Assembly: GCF_006874465.1 (NCBI RefSeq)
Contig: NZ_VIRL01000007.1
Span: 186,001-250,000, forward strand
Source of the DNA: Microbispora bryophytorum
GTDB lineage: Bacteria; Actinomycetota; Actinomycetes; Streptosporangiales; Streptosporangiaceae
Length of the DNA: 64,000 nucleotides
Reading direction: 5' to 3'
Position numbers and translations under genes: made by a program. Shown in pieces: positions 8,441-17,277 of the stretch. The notes under the pieces are model-generated. The model had not been told where the DNA came from and did not search any database. It saw only the letters and a program-made list of their open reading frames with translations. Numbering within the stretch: position 1 is the stretch's first letter; every line of letters begins with the position of its first letter.

Positions 8441-10651
8441 TCAGCCTTCGAGAATCGCGACCGGACACGCGGACAGCAGGTCGGCCATCCGCACCTCACC
8501 CGCGTGCTCGGCGCCGGTGAGCAGGTCGCGCCAGCGCCCCTGCGGCAGCGTCATCGTGTCGCTCCCCCATCCGCCCCTGCGCTCCAGCCCGACCGGCAAC
8601 CGGGTCGCGACCACGACGGCGGCCGTGCCCTGCCCGGGAACGCTCCGCGTGAACGCGACCGCGTGCTCCCCCGCCTCGATCGGCGCGTACGGCGCCTCGG
8701 GGTCGAGCCGCTGCCGCAGCCCGAGCGCGGCGGCGGTGACGCGGATCTTCTGGCCGTCCCAGCCGTCGTCGGGCTCGGCCAGCAGCCGGCGGCGCCGCTC
8801 GAAGTCCACCGGCCGGCGGTTGTCCGGGTCGACCAGCGAGAAATCGGTGATCTCGTTGCCCTGGTAGACGTCCGGAATGCCCGGCATGAGGAGCTGGACG
8901 GCCTTCTGCCCCAGCGAGTTGACCCGGGCATACCGGTCCACGACCTCGGTGAACGAGGCGACCGAGTAACCGCACGCCTCGATGGCCCGCCGGGCGAAGT
9001 CCCTGATCCCGTCCTCGTACGCCGGGTCGGGGTTCAGCCAGGAGATCGACGTCTTGGCCTCGCGCGCCGCCTTGAGCAGGTAGTCGGTGAAGCGGTCGAG
9101 GGAGATCGGCCAGGCCGCCATCAGCGACTGCCAGGCGAGGTAGTCGAGCTTGGGGTCGAACGACACGGCCGCGGCCCAGGAGTCGACGGCCATCGCCCAC
9201 TCCTCGGGCAGCTCCGACAGCACAGCGAGACGGGCGCGCACGTCCTCCGACCGCTTGGTGTCGTGGGTGGACAGCGTGGTCATCGTCCGCGGCGGCAGCC
9301 CGGCGCAGAACGCGTGGAACTCGGCGGGCGACACTCCGAACCTGTCGGGCTCCCCGCCCACCTCGTTGAGGCAGGCCAGCGGATACCACCGGTAGAGCGC
9401 GGTGTCCTCCACGCCCTTGGCCATCACCGGCCCGCAGGTCTGCTGGAAGCGGGTGATCGCCTCGGGCGTGCCGTACAGGACGAGCTTGGCGGCCTTGGCG
9501 ACCGCGCCGGGGTCGGTCCGGGTGGCGGCCAGCCCGGCCGCCTCCTGGACGATCGCCTCGGAGCCGGCGGACGGCTGCTCGCCCGGGTTCACGTACGCCC
9601 GGTAGACGGGCATCGCGGCCAGCAGCTCCACGACGGCCTCCCGCAGCTCCGGATCGCCGAGATCGTCGGTCAGCCGGTCGACCTCTCCCCCGAAGAACAG
9701 GTCGATGACGTGCTTCTTGGCGTCGTGCCGCACGGTCTCGTAGTCGTCGCGGACGCCGGTGTGGCGGCCGAACGTCTCGATCAGCGCGTCGCGGCCGGCC
9801 GGGTCGACGAACAGCCGGGTGATCATGTTGAGCGCGTCGTATCCGGTGGTGCCGTCGCACGGCCAGTCGGCGGGCAGCCGCTCCCCGTCGATGAGGATCT
9901 TCTCCACCCACAGCGGGCCGGGCACGTGCGGGCGCAGCCGCCGGAGGTAGCGACGGGGGTCGGCCAGGCCGTCCGGGTGGTCGACGCGCAGCCCGTGGAT
10001 CACCCCCTCCTCGATGAGGCGGAAGGTGACGGCGTGGGTGGCCTCGAAGACCTCGGGATCCTCCACTCTCAGGCCCATCAGCGACGACACGTCGAAGAAC
10101 CGCCGATAGCCGGGGCTCTCGCGCCAGTGGGCCAGCCGGTAGTGCTGGGCCTCCAGCAGTTCCGGCAGCGGCAGGTGCTCGGTGCCGGGCCTGATCGGGA
10201 ACGCGTGGTCGTGGTAGCGCAGCACCCTGCCGTCGACGCCGTCGTCCACGCGGAGCGCCCCGTCGGCGTCGTCGCCGAGCAGCGGCAGGGTGACGGGCCA
10301 CCGGAAGTCGAACCATCGGGAGGCCGGCGACCCCGGGCCGTCCCGCAGCGCCGCCCACAGCTGGGCGTTGTCCGACTCCGGCACCGGGACGGTCATGTGG
10401 TTGGGCACGATGTCGCAGATCAGCGGCATCCCCTTCGCCGCCAGCGCCCGAACGCCCTCCTCGCCGCCGAACTCCTCGCGTACGCGGCCGTGGTCGGTCA
10501 CGTCGTAGCCGTGCTGGGACTCCGGGCAGGCCTGGAGGATCGGCGACAGGTAGAGGTGGCCCACCCCCAGGTCGCGGAGATATCCGACGAGGCTCGCGGC
10601 CTGGGCGAATCCGAAGTCAGGCGTCAACTGCACCCGATAGGTAGAAGTCAC
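8441..10651 (-). CDS. treY: Malto-oligosyltrehalose synthase
   Basis: A 736-residue GH13 intramolecular transglycosidase. It converts the reducing-end alpha-1,4 bond of maltodextrins into an alpha,alpha-1,1 bond, giving maltooligosyl-trehalose for TreZ. The typical start STYRVQLTPDFGFAQAASLVGYLRDLGVGHLYLSPIL is present. Catalytic residues fit the family: D224 in GLRVDHPDG, E250 in EKILIDGE and D464 in STHDTKRSED. GTG 10651 is chosen because an AAAGGCGG ribosome site precedes it and homologues begin at this point; an upstream ATG at 10699 would add 16 unrelated residues. It sits between glgX and treZ. A strong hairpin precedes it, so it may use its own promoter or partial readthrough. Confidence 0.95.
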   Translation of the reverse strand: MTSTYRVQLTPDFGFAQAASLVGYLRDLGVGHLYLSPILQACPESQHGYDVTDHGRVREEFGGEEGVRALAAKGMPLICDIVPNHMTVPVPESDNAQLWAALRDGPGSPASRWFDFRWPVTLPLLGDDADGALRVDDGVDGRVLRYHDHAFPIRPGTEHLPLPELLEAQHYRLAHWRESPGYRRFFDVSSLMGLRVEDPEVFEATHAVTFRLIEEGVIHGLRVDHPDGLADPRRYLRRLRPHVPGPLWVEKILIDGERLPADWPCDGTTGYDALNMITRLFVDPAGRDALIETFGRHTGVRDDYETVRHDAKKHVIDLFFGGEVDRLTDDLGDPELREAVVELLAAMPVYRAYVNPGEQPSAGSEAIVQEAAGLAATRTDPGAVAKAAKLVLYGTPEAITRFQQTCGPVMAKGVEDTALYRWYPLACLNEVGGEPDRFGVSPAEFHAFCAGLPPRTMTTLSTHDTKRSEDVRARLAVLSELPEEWAMAVDSWAAAVSFDPKLDYLAWQSLMAAWPISLDRFTDYLLKAAREAKTSISWLNPDPAYEDGIRDFARRAIEACGYSVASFTEVVDRYARVNSLGQKAVQLLMPGIPDVYQGNEITDFSLVDPDNRRPVDFERRRRLLAEPDDGWDGQKIRVTAAALGLRQRLDPEAPYAPIEAGEHAVAFTRSVPGQGTAAVVVATRLPVGLERRGGWGSDTMTLPQGRWRDLLTGAEHAGEVRMADLLSACPVAILEG

Positions 10652-10724
10652 CGATCCGCCTTTCGCAGCGCGTTTCAGGAGGTCGTGTCCATAGTGCACA
10701 TCACGGGCGCGCCCCTGCCAGCAC

Positions 10725-10773
10725 CGCGCCGGGCAGGAGGAGCACAGAACCGGCTCCCCTCCTGCCCGGCGCG
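10725..10773 (-). terminator. Strong hairpin between glgX and treY
   Basis: CGCGCCGGGCAGGAGG (10725-10740) pairs perfectly over 16 bp with 10758-10773 across a 17-base loop. It lies just after the glgX stop. There is no long T-run, as is usual in actinomycetes, so it may end or attenuate glgX transcripts before treY. Confidence 0.6.
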
Positions 10774-10819
10774 ACGAGGACTAACGCCGAAGCGCACTCT
10801 ATTCGGGCATCGGCGCCGG

Positions 10820-12976
10820 TCAGAACCCCGGCACGGGCCGGACCCTGCGCAGCACCCGCACCGACCTGCCGCTCACGGGCACGGCCTCGCCGGCCCGGCA
10901 CACGCGCGACTCGCTCAGCACCGGCATCGCCGTGTCCAGCTCGGTCGCCCACAGCTCGCCGTAGTCGTCGGGGATCGTGAACTTGATGACCTCATGGTGG
11001 GCGTTGAACAGCAGCAGGAACGAGTCGTCGCCGATCCGCCGGCCGCGCCGGTCGGGCTCGGTGATGGCGTCGCCGTTCAGGAACACCGCCAGCGCCTTGG
11101 CGTAGCCGTTCGTCCAGTCGGCGTCGGCCATCTCCGTGCCGGACGGCGTGAGCCAGGCGATGTCGCTCAGCTCGTCGTGCGACCCGCGTACGGGCCGGCC
11201 GTAGAAGAAGCGGCGGCGGCGGAAGACCGGGTGGTCGCGGCGCAGCCGGGCCAGGCGCCGGGTGAAGTCGAGGAGCTGGCGCTTCTCCCTGGTGCCCGCC
11301 TCATCCCTCGCGTTGGCCTCCAGGATCGTGCCCCAGTCGACCCAGCTGATCTCGTTGTCCTGGCAGTAGGAGTTGTTGTTGCCCTGCTGGGTGCGGCCGA
11401 TCTCGTCGCCGTGCGACAGCATGGGCACGCCCTGCGACAGGAACAGCGTGGCCAGGAAGTTGCGCTTCTGCCGTTCGCGGAGCTGGGAGACCGGACCGGT
11501 GGCCGGGCCCTCCACCCCGCAGTTCCAGGAGCGGTTGTCGTCCGCGCCGTCGCGGTTGTCCTCGCCGTTGGCCTTGTTGTGCTTGTCGTTGTACGACACG
11601 AGGTCCTGCAGCGTGAAACCGTCGTGGCAGGTGACGAAGTTGATCGAGGCGGCCGGCCGGCGGCTGTCGTCCTGGTAGAGGTCGCTCGACCCGGTGAGGC
11701 GGCTGGCGAACTCCGGCAGCGCGGCGGGCTCTCCCCGCCACAGGTCGCGGATCGTGTCGCGGTAGCGGCCGTTCCACTCGGTCCAGCGGGCCGGGAAGTT
11801 GCCGACCTGGTAGCCGCCGGGCCCGACGTCCCACGGCTCGGCGATGAGCTTGACCTGCGACAGCACCGGGTCCTGCTGGACGAGGTCGAAGAACGCGCTC
11901 AGCCGGTCGACCTCGTGCAGCTCACGGGCGAGGGAGGCCGCGAGGTCGAAGCGGAAGCCGTCCACGTGCATGTCGCGCACCCAGTAGCGCAGCGAGTCCA
12001 TGATCAGCTGAAGTGCGTGCGGGCTGCGCATCAGCAGGCTGTTGCCGGTGCCGGTGGTGTCCATGTAGTAGCGCCGGTCGTCTTCGACCAGCCGGTAGTA
12101 GTTGGCGTTGTCGATGCCCCGCATGGACAGGGTGGGGCCCAGGTGGTTGCCCTCCGACGTGTGGTTGTAGACGACGTCGAGGATCACCTCGATGCCCGCC
12201 TCGTGCAGCGCCTTCACCATCGCCTTGAACTCCAGCACCTGCCCGCCGCGCTGCCCCGAGCTGGAGTACGCGTTGTGCGGCGCGAAGAAGCCGATCGTGT
12301 TGTAGCCCCAGTAGTTGGACAGCCCCCGCTTCTCCAGCATGTGGTCGGTCACGAACTGGTGGACCGGCATGAGCTCGATCGCGGTGACGCCGAGCGAGGT
12401 GAGGTGGTCGATGATCTCGGGGTGCCCCAGGGCGGCGTACGTGCCCCGGATCCGCTCGGGGATCTTCGGGTGGCTGATCGTGAGGCCGCGCACGTGCGCC
12501 TCGTAGAGCACCGTGTCGTGGTAGGGCGTGGCCGGCGGACGGTCGTGTCCCCATCCGAAGAACGGGTTGACGACGACCGACCTCGGCACGTACGGCGCCG
12601 AGTCGCTGTCGTCCCGGCTGTCCGGCTCGCCGAAACGGTAGCCGTACACCGCCTGGTCCCACTGCACCGAGCCCTCCACCGCCTTGGCGTACGGGTCGAG
12701 CAGCAGCTTGCTGGGGTTGCAGCGCAGGCCGTCGCCGGGCGAGTAGGGCCCGTGGACGCGGTAGCCGTACCGCTGGCCCGGCCCCACCCCGGGCAGGTAG
12801 CAGTGCCAGACGAAGCCGTCCACCTCGCTCAGCGAGACGCGCTCCTCGTTGCCGTCGTCGTCGAACAGGCACAGCTCGACGCGCTCGGCCACCTCGGAGA
12901 ACAGGGCGAAGTTGGTGCCCGCTCCGTCGTACGTCGCCCCGAGCGGATAGGAATCCCCCGGCCAGATCTCCCTCAC
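10820..12976 (-). CDS. glgX: Glycogen debranching protein GlgX (GH13 isoamylase type)
   Basis: A 718-residue isoamylase-type debranching enzyme that hydrolyses alpha-1,6 branches of glycogen and frees linear maltodextrins for TreY. An N-terminal CBM48 (GDSYPLGATYDGAGTNFALFSEVAERVELCLFD) precedes the catalytic barrel. D344 in GFRFDLAASLARE, E380 in LIAEPWDVG and D452 in TCHDGFTLQDLVSYN match the GH13 triad. In archaea and many actinomycetes this enzyme is named TreX when clustered with treYZ, as here. ATG 12976 gives the usual MREIWPGDSYPLG start. It is the first gene of the cluster; the 355 bp upstream hold its promoter. Confidence 0.95.
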   Translation of the reverse strand: MREIWPGDSYPLGATYDGAGTNFALFSEVAERVELCLFDDDGNEERVSLSEVDGFVWHCYLPGVGPGQRYGYRVHGPYSPGDGLRCNPSKLLLDPYAKAVEGSVQWDQAVYGYRFGEPDSRDDSDSAPYVPRSVVVNPFFGWGHDRPPATPYHDTVLYEAHVRGLTISHPKIPERIRGTYAALGHPEIIDHLTSLGVTAIELMPVHQFVTDHMLEKRGLSNYWGYNTIGFFAPHNAYSSSGQRGGQVLEFKAMVKALHEAGIEVILDVVYNHTSEGNHLGPTLSMRGIDNANYYRLVEDDRRYYMDTTGTGNSLLMRSPHALQLIMDSLRYWVRDMHVDGFRFDLAASLARELHEVDRLSAFFDLVQQDPVLSQVKLIAEPWDVGPGGYQVGNFPARWTEWNGRYRDTIRDLWRGEPAALPEFASRLTGSSDLYQDDSRRPAASINFVTCHDGFTLQDLVSYNDKHNKANGEDNRDGADDNRSWNCGVEGPATGPVSQLRERQKRNFLATLFLSQGVPMLSHGDEIGRTQQGNNNSYCQDNEISWVDWGTILEANARDEAGTREKRQLLDFTRRLARLRRDHPVFRRRRFFYGRPVRGSHDELSDIAWLTPSGTEMADADWTNGYAKALAVFLNGDAITEPDRRGRRIGDDSFLLLFNAHHEVIKFTIPDDYGELWATELDTAMPVLSESRVCRAGEAVPVSGRSVRVLRRVRPVPGF

Positions 12977-13332
12977 TGGACCTCCTCGCCCTCCGGCTCG
13001 GCGGTCGCGCCGGGAAGGTCCCGGAGCCCACCGGCTCTATGGTCGCGCTCGCCCACGGTCTGTACCCTTCCCGGAACTCCGCGTGCGAGATCGTGGTGCT
13101 GAGTGTCGTTCACAAGACATCGTGCCTGCCCAGAAAAGGCTTCGACAGTCTCGCCACGTTAACTGCGTGTATGGCAACGGGTTGAACCGCCCATCAACCG
13201 GCAAAGCACCGGTGACCTGGACCGACTCGCCGCGAACGGACGCGGGGGCCCACTCGGCCCGTCACTGTGCGTCCATGCCCCCCAGGCTCGGCGGACGGTC
13301 GTGTTCCGAGCTCGGCGCGGGCGCGCCGGGGG
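12977..13332. other. Intergenic region upstream of glgX
   Basis: No coding signal was found in these 356 bases, which lie between the glgX start and the stop of the HxlR gene on the same strand. They must contain the glgX promoter, but no convincing -35/-10 pair was identified. The only structure noted is an inverted repeat, GGTTGA (13180-13185) with TCAACC (13194-13199), spacer 8, which may be a regulator site. Confidence 0.5.
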
Positions 13333-13704
13333 TCAGCGTCCCTCGTGGCGCTCCCGGGCGGCGACGACCTCGGGCATGCGCTCCTCCGCCCAGGCGAGGA
13401 GGGGAAGCAGGCGCTCGGCGGCCTCGCGGCCGAGCGGGGTGAGGCTGTATTCAACCCGGGGCGGGATCGTGTGCTCGGCCTCCCGCAGCACCATGCCGTC
13501 GCGTTCCAGTGCCTGGAGGGTCTGGGACAGCATCTTCTCGCTCACCCCGTCCACGCGGCGGCGCAGGGCGTTGAAGCGGTAGGGCGCCTCGTACAGGGCC
13601 GCGAGCGCCAGGATCGCCCACCGGCCGGTGACGGTCTCCAGCACGGTGCGCGAGGTGCACTTCCGTGAGAAGACGTCGGCGACGAACCCCTCGAACTCCT
13701 CCAT
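13333..13704 (-). CDS. HxlR family winged-helix transcriptional regulator
   Basis: A 123-residue MarR-like regulator of the HxlR (YodB/QorR) family. The N-terminal SRKCTSRTVLETVTGRWAILALAALYEAPYRFNALRRRVDGVSEKMLSQTLQALERDGMVLREA is the full winged helix. The Cys in RKCTS matches the redox-sensing position used by YodB and QorR. ATG 13704 gives the normal family length; upstream in-frame codons run into the promoter. The gene is divergent from an NmrA/QorB-like reductase. The known QorR-QorB pairing suggests it represses that gene until quinone or diamide stress oxidises the Cys, an inference from family and layout. Confidence 0.85.
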   Translation of the reverse strand: MEEFEGFVADVFSRKCTSRTVLETVTGRWAILALAALYEAPYRFNALRRRVDGVSEKMLSQTLQALERDGMVLREAEHTIPPRVEYSLTPLGREAAERLLPLLAWAEERMPEVVAARERHEGR

Positions 13705-13731
13705 GACCGTCAGCTTACGACGCTTGAGGTA

Positions 13732-13767
13732 CTTTCTGATAGAAAGCACTAACCAAAGGAAAGCACT
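13732..13767. promoter_or_regulatory. HxlR-type operator between regulator and reductase
   Basis: The inverted repeat CTTTCT-GAT-AGAAAG occupies 13732-13746. The sequence GAAAGCACT then occurs twice, at 13742-13750 and 13759-13767, 17 bp apart. HxlR regulators bind such AT-rich dyads in the divergent promoter. The second copy lies just upstream of the reductase ribosome site (GGAGGAG at 13770-13776). Confidence 0.5.
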
Positions 13768-13781
13768 GTGGAGGAGAGACC

Positions 13782-14639
13782 ATGATTGTCGTGACCGGAG
13801 CCACCGGGCACCTCGGCAGGCTGGTCGTCGAGGAGCTCGCCGGCCGTGTGCCCGCCTCGCGGATCGTCGCGGCGGTGCGCAGCCCGGAGAAGGCGGCCGA
13901 CCTGGCCGAGCGCGGCATCCAGGTGCGCGAGGCCGACTACGACCGTCCCGCCACGCTGGGATCGGCGTTCGAGGGCGCCAGCAGGGTCCTGCTCGTCTCC
14001 GGCAGCGAGCCCGGCCGGCGGATCGACCAGCACAAGGCCGTGGTGGACGCCGCCCGGGCTGCCTGCGTCGAGCTGCTCGCCTACACGAGCATCCCGCGCG
14101 CCGACACCACTCCGCTGGGCCTCGCGCCCCACCACCAGGCGACCGAGGAGTACATCCGCGCGAGCGGGCTTGCCTTCGCCTTCCTCCGCAACGGCTGGTA
14201 CCACGAGAACTACATCGCGGCGGCCCGGCAGGGCGCGCAGAGCGGCGTCATCCTGGGCAGCGCCCGCGACGGCCGCGTCGCCTCGGCGGCGCGCGCCGAC
14301 TTCGCCGCCGCCGCGGCCGCCGTCCTGGCGGGTGAAGGGCACCGGAACGCGGTGTACGAGCTGACGGGCGACGTCGCCTGGAGCATGCCTGAGCTGGCCG
14401 CCGTGGTGTCCGAACTGTCCGGTGCTCCGGTCGAGTATCGGGACCTGCCCGTCGCGGAGTACGCCAAGGCACTGGAGGCGAGCGGCCTGCCCGAACCGGT
14501 CGCGGCCCTGTTCGCCCAGGTCGACGCCGGCATCGCCGACGGCTGGCTCGGCGACACCCCCGGCGACCTGTCCCGCCTCATCGGCCGGCCGACGACGCCG
14601 CTGCGCGACACCCTCGCGGAAGCCCTGAAGAACGGGTGA
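13782..14639 (+). CDS. NmrA/QorB-like NAD(P)-dependent quinone reductase
   Basis: A 285-residue atypical short-chain dehydrogenase of the NmrA/QorB group. The nucleotide-binding motif VTGATGHLGRL occupies residues 4-14. The chain then follows the QorB pattern: AYTSIPRADTTPLGLAPHHQATEEYIRASG, FLRNGWYHENY and a C-terminal VYELTGDVAWSMPELAAVVSE. Family members reduce quinones with NADPH or sense NADP(H). GGAGGAGAG precedes the ATG. Its divergent HxlR partner and the shared operator point to induction by electrophile or oxidative stress. Confidence 0.85.
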   Translation: MIVVTGATGHLGRLVVEELAGRVPASRIVAAVRSPEKAADLAERGIQVREADYDRPATLGSAFEGASRVLLVSGSEPGRRIDQHKAVVDAARAACVELLAYTSIPRADTTPLGLAPHHQATEEYIRASGLAFAFLRNGWYHENYIAAARQGAQSGVILGSARDGRVASAARADFAAAAAAVLAGEGHRNAVYELTGDVAWSMPELAAVVSELSGAPVEYRDLPVAEYAKALEASGLPEPVAALFAQVDAGIADGWLGDTPGDLSRLIGRPTTPLRDTLAEALKNG

Positions 14640-14691
14640 TCACACGCCCTTGAGCAGGGCGGCACAGTGGCAGCGACAGTGGCAGCGAGGG

Positions 14692-15815
14692 TCAGTGGCG
14701 CGAGCCGTGGGCACGAGTACGCCGCAGCAGACGGCGACGCGGGCCGGCCGCCCGGCCGTCGGTGTGCAGCCACAGGTTGACGCCGGTCCCTCCGAGCGCC
14801 GAGGGCTCGATGCGCACCCCGCCACCCGTCGACTCGGCCAGGCGCCGGGCGATGTCGAGGCCGAGCCCGGTCGAGCCGGCCCCGCTGTTGCCCCGCCGCA
14901 GCGCCCTCTCCGGATCGGGGATGCCCGGGCCCGCGTCCGCGACGAGGACGCCCACCATGCCGCTCCCCCGATGCAGGGTGACGCGGAAGGCCGTGCCCTG
15001 CGGCGTGTGGCGGAAGACGTTGCCGAGCAACGCGTCGACCACCGCGCCCAGGTCGGCCGCGGCGACCGGCACCGGGCTGGGCTCGTCCGCGCCGACGAGC
15101 TGCCAGAGCCGCGCCTGGTCCTCGGCCAGCGCCGACCAGAAGGCGAGCCGTTCCCGCAGCACGAGCGCGGCGTCGCAGCCCGCCGGCACGGCCCGGGACG
15201 GCCTCCTGGCGGCTTCGATGATCTCGTCCACGGCCTGTTCGAGCCGGTCGATGGCGAGCCCGCGCTGCCGAGGGCCGCCGCCGCCTGCCCGAGCCTGCGG
15301 GCCGACCGGACCACCCGGGCCCCGAGCCGGTCGGCGACCACCACCGATCCCACCACCAGGGTGACCGCGACGCCGGTCAGCACGGCCCAGGAGGTGGACA
15401 CGCCCTTCCTCGCGTCCGCCGCGGGCGCGTACACCTCGATGACGGCCCGCCGCCCGCCGCCCAGCGCGACCGGCCTGAGCAGCACGTATCCCTTGCCGAC
15501 CGGCACGGTCCTGGCGCTTTCGGCCGCGCCCGCGACGTCGGCGGGCGTGACCCGGGAGCGACCCGCCGTACGCCCGCCGGAGAGGTGGACGGCCAGGCGG
15601 GAGCTGCCCGCCGGGGTGCTGGCCAGCGCACGCTCCAGCGCGGCCGCGTCGTCGGTCACCACGAGGGCGGGCACGATCGTGGCGGCCTGGCGCTCGGCGT
15701 CGGCGAGCGCACGGCTCTCGGCGATCTCCTTGACCGCCACGGCCAGCGGGATGAGGAAGGCCAGCGCGACCATCGCCGTCACGGCCACCGCCACCAGGGC
15801 CAGGCTCCGTCTCAC
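14692..15815 (-). pseudogene. Sensor histidine kinase, frameshifted and lacking its H-box
   Basis: Two overlapping frames together spell an incomplete kinase. From GTG 15815 the first frame encodes a transmembrane helix (LALVAVAVTAMVALAFLIPLAVAV), an extracytoplasmic domain, a second helix (VLTGVAVTLVVGSVVVADRLG) and the start of a HAMP (RSARRLGQAAAALGS). Near 15255-15290 the sense passes to another frame: LAIDRLEQAVDEIIEAARR, then an ATPase domain with N-box LLGNVFRHTPQG and G-boxes DAGPGIPDP and GSTGLGLDIARRL, ending at 14692. The rest of the HAMP and the dimerisation helix with the phosphorylated His are absent, so an internal deletion has removed coding DNA and shifted the frame. No signalling kinase can be made. 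It lies 43 bp behind the response regulator gene. Confidence 0.75.
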
Positions 15816-15858
15816 CGCCGCTCCCGCTCCGGGCCTCGTGCCGCCCCGCTTCCGGGGC

Positions 15859-16542
15859 TCAGCTCTCGGCTGGGGGGCTGAGGCGCACGCCGACACCCCG
15901 CACGGTGTGCAGATACCGGGGACGGGACGCGCTCTCGCCGAGCTTGCGCCGCAGCCAGGACAGGTGGACGTCGATCGTCTGGTCGTCCCCGTACGACTGC
16001 CGCCACACCTCGGCCAGCAACTCCTTGCGCGAGATCACGCGGTCGGGACGGGCGGCGAGATAGGTCAGCAGGTCGAACTCCCGGCGGGTGAGGTCGAGCG
16101 GCGCGCCGTCCAGGCGGGCCTCCCTGCGGTCGGCGTCGACGACCAGGCCGCCGACCCTCGCGACCGACGACGGCGCCCCGGGCCTGGCCCGGCGCAGAAC
16201 GGCCTCCAGCCGGGCGTTGAGGTGGTCGCCGGAGAACGGCTTGACCAGGTAGTCGTCCGCGCCGTCGCGCAGCAGGCGGACGATCTCGGCTTCGTCGTCC
16301 CGCGCGGTGGCCACGATGACCGGCACGTCGGAGATCGCCCGGAGCATCTTCAGCGCCTCCGCGCCGTCGAGGTCAGGCAGCCCCAGATCGAGGACGACCA
16401 CGTCGGGGCCGACGTGGGCGATCTCCCGCAGCGCGTCGAGCGCCCGGCCCGCGCTGCGGACCGCATGGCCGCGCCCGGTCAGGTCGCGGATGATCGCGGA
16501 CCGCACGAACTCGTCGTCCTCAACCACCAGAACGGTCGCCAT
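15859..16542 (-). CDS. OmpR family response regulator
   Basis: A 227-residue two-component regulator. Its receiver domain (about 1-115) has the acid pair D9/D10, the phosphoacceptor D52 in VLDLGLPDLDG, T79 and K101 in YLVKPF. Its OmpR/PhoB winged helix (about 130-225) has LTRREFDLLTYLAARPDRVISRKELLAEVW and the DDQTIDVHLSWLRRKLGE signature. ATG 16542 begins MATVLVVEDDE and is preferred over an earlier ATG at 16572. The adjacent histidine kinase gene is broken, so this regulator is probably orphaned or served by another kinase. It is divergent from a predicted membrane-anchored protein at 16687 that may be its target. Confidence 0.9.
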   Translation of the reverse strand: MATVLVVEDDEFVRSAIIRDLTGRGHAVRSAGRALDALREIAHVGPDVVVLDLGLPDLDGAEALKMLRAISDVPVIVATARDDEAEIVRLLRDGADDYLVKPFSGDHLNARLEAVLRRARPGAPSSVARVGGLVVDADRREARLDGAPLDLTRREFDLLTYLAARPDRVISRKELLAEVWRQSYGDDQTIDVHLSWLRRKLGESASRPRYLHTVRGVGVRLSPPAES

Positions 16543-16686
16543 GGGGCAGAAACGTACACTCCCGGTCGGCACGGCGTCCCAGGAAAAGCCATCCGAAACA
16601 TGGGGATTTGCAGCTATTTAAGGCATGCACAAATCCGTAGAGCTTGACCGAAAAGGGTCGAGCGTGAATTCGAGTCGCGGGATAGA

Positions 16687-17250
16687 GTGAGCGGCCACAT
16701 GAGAAGGGCCGCCGGTTACCTGATCGCCTGGTGCGGAGCCACCGCGCTCGCCGTCGGCGTGTCCTGGCTCGGTGTGCGCGACGTGCTGCGCAGCGCGATC
16801 CTGGACGAGGCGCCCCTCGCTCCCGTGGTGGCCGTCGTCGCGCACCTGTCCGCCTCGCCGGGCGTCCCCACCCCCACTCCTCAGGGCACCTCGGGCGGCG
16901 GGGCCTCCAAGGAACCGACCGAGGAACCGCCCGAGGAGCCGTCCGGGGAACCGTCCGAAAAGCCGCACGGGCCGGCGGGATCGGCGGAGTCCTCTCCCGC
17001 CGCCCAGCAGCGCAAGGCCGCCGGAGGGGAGAGCCTGCACACGTTCACCCTGGAGGGCGGCCGGGCGACGATCGCGGTGACCTCCGCGGACTGCCGCGTG
17101 GTGACGGCGACCCCGAACGACGGCTACGAGGTCAAGGTCTGGGAGGCCGACCAGTGGCTGCGGGTCGCGTTCCTCCGGGACACCCACGAGTCGTCGGCGT
17201 TCTGCGTGTGGAACGCCCTGCCGCCCAGGCTCGACACGTACGAGAACTGA
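16687..17250 (+). CDS. Predicted membrane-anchored extracytoplasmic protein of unknown function
   Basis: A 187-residue protein of no recognised family. Residues about 8-30 form a hydrophobic signal anchor (AAGYLIAWCGATALAVGVSWLGV). A Pro/Glu/Ser-rich spacer follows (KEPTEEPPEEPSGEPSEKPHGPAG), and then a compact C-terminal domain (GESLHTFTLEGGRATIAVTSADCRVVTATPNDGYEVKVWEADQWLRVAFLRDTHESSAFCVWN). Two Cys residues could form a disulfide outside the membrane. The start could be GTG 16687 or ATG 16699; neither has a strong ribosome site. It is divergent from the response regulator, which suggests an envelope sensor or output protein, but this is a guess. Confidence 0.7.
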   Translation: MSGHMRRAAGYLIAWCGATALAVGVSWLGVRDVLRSAILDEAPLAPVVAVVAHLSASPGVPTPTPQGTSGGGASKEPTEEPPEEPSGEPSEKPHGPAGSAESSPAAQQRKAAGGESLHTFTLEGGRATIAVTSADCRVVTATPNDGYEVKVWEADQWLRVAFLRDTHESSAFCVWNALPPRLDTYEN

Positions 17251-17277
17251 GGGATCCCGGCCGTCCGGCGGGAGGAC

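Noticed and set aside
8504-13102. A very long open frame (over 1500 codons) on the plus strand opposite treZ, treY and glgX
   Set aside because: It is the antisense shadow of three certain genes. Its product is a low-complexity Val/Gly/Arg/His mix with no domain, as expected in high-GC DNA.
16560-16686. Possible tRNA or small RNA in the relatively AT-rich gap before the membrane protein gene
   Set aside because: No cloverleaf arms or CCA-like end could be drawn. It is more simply the divergent promoter region.
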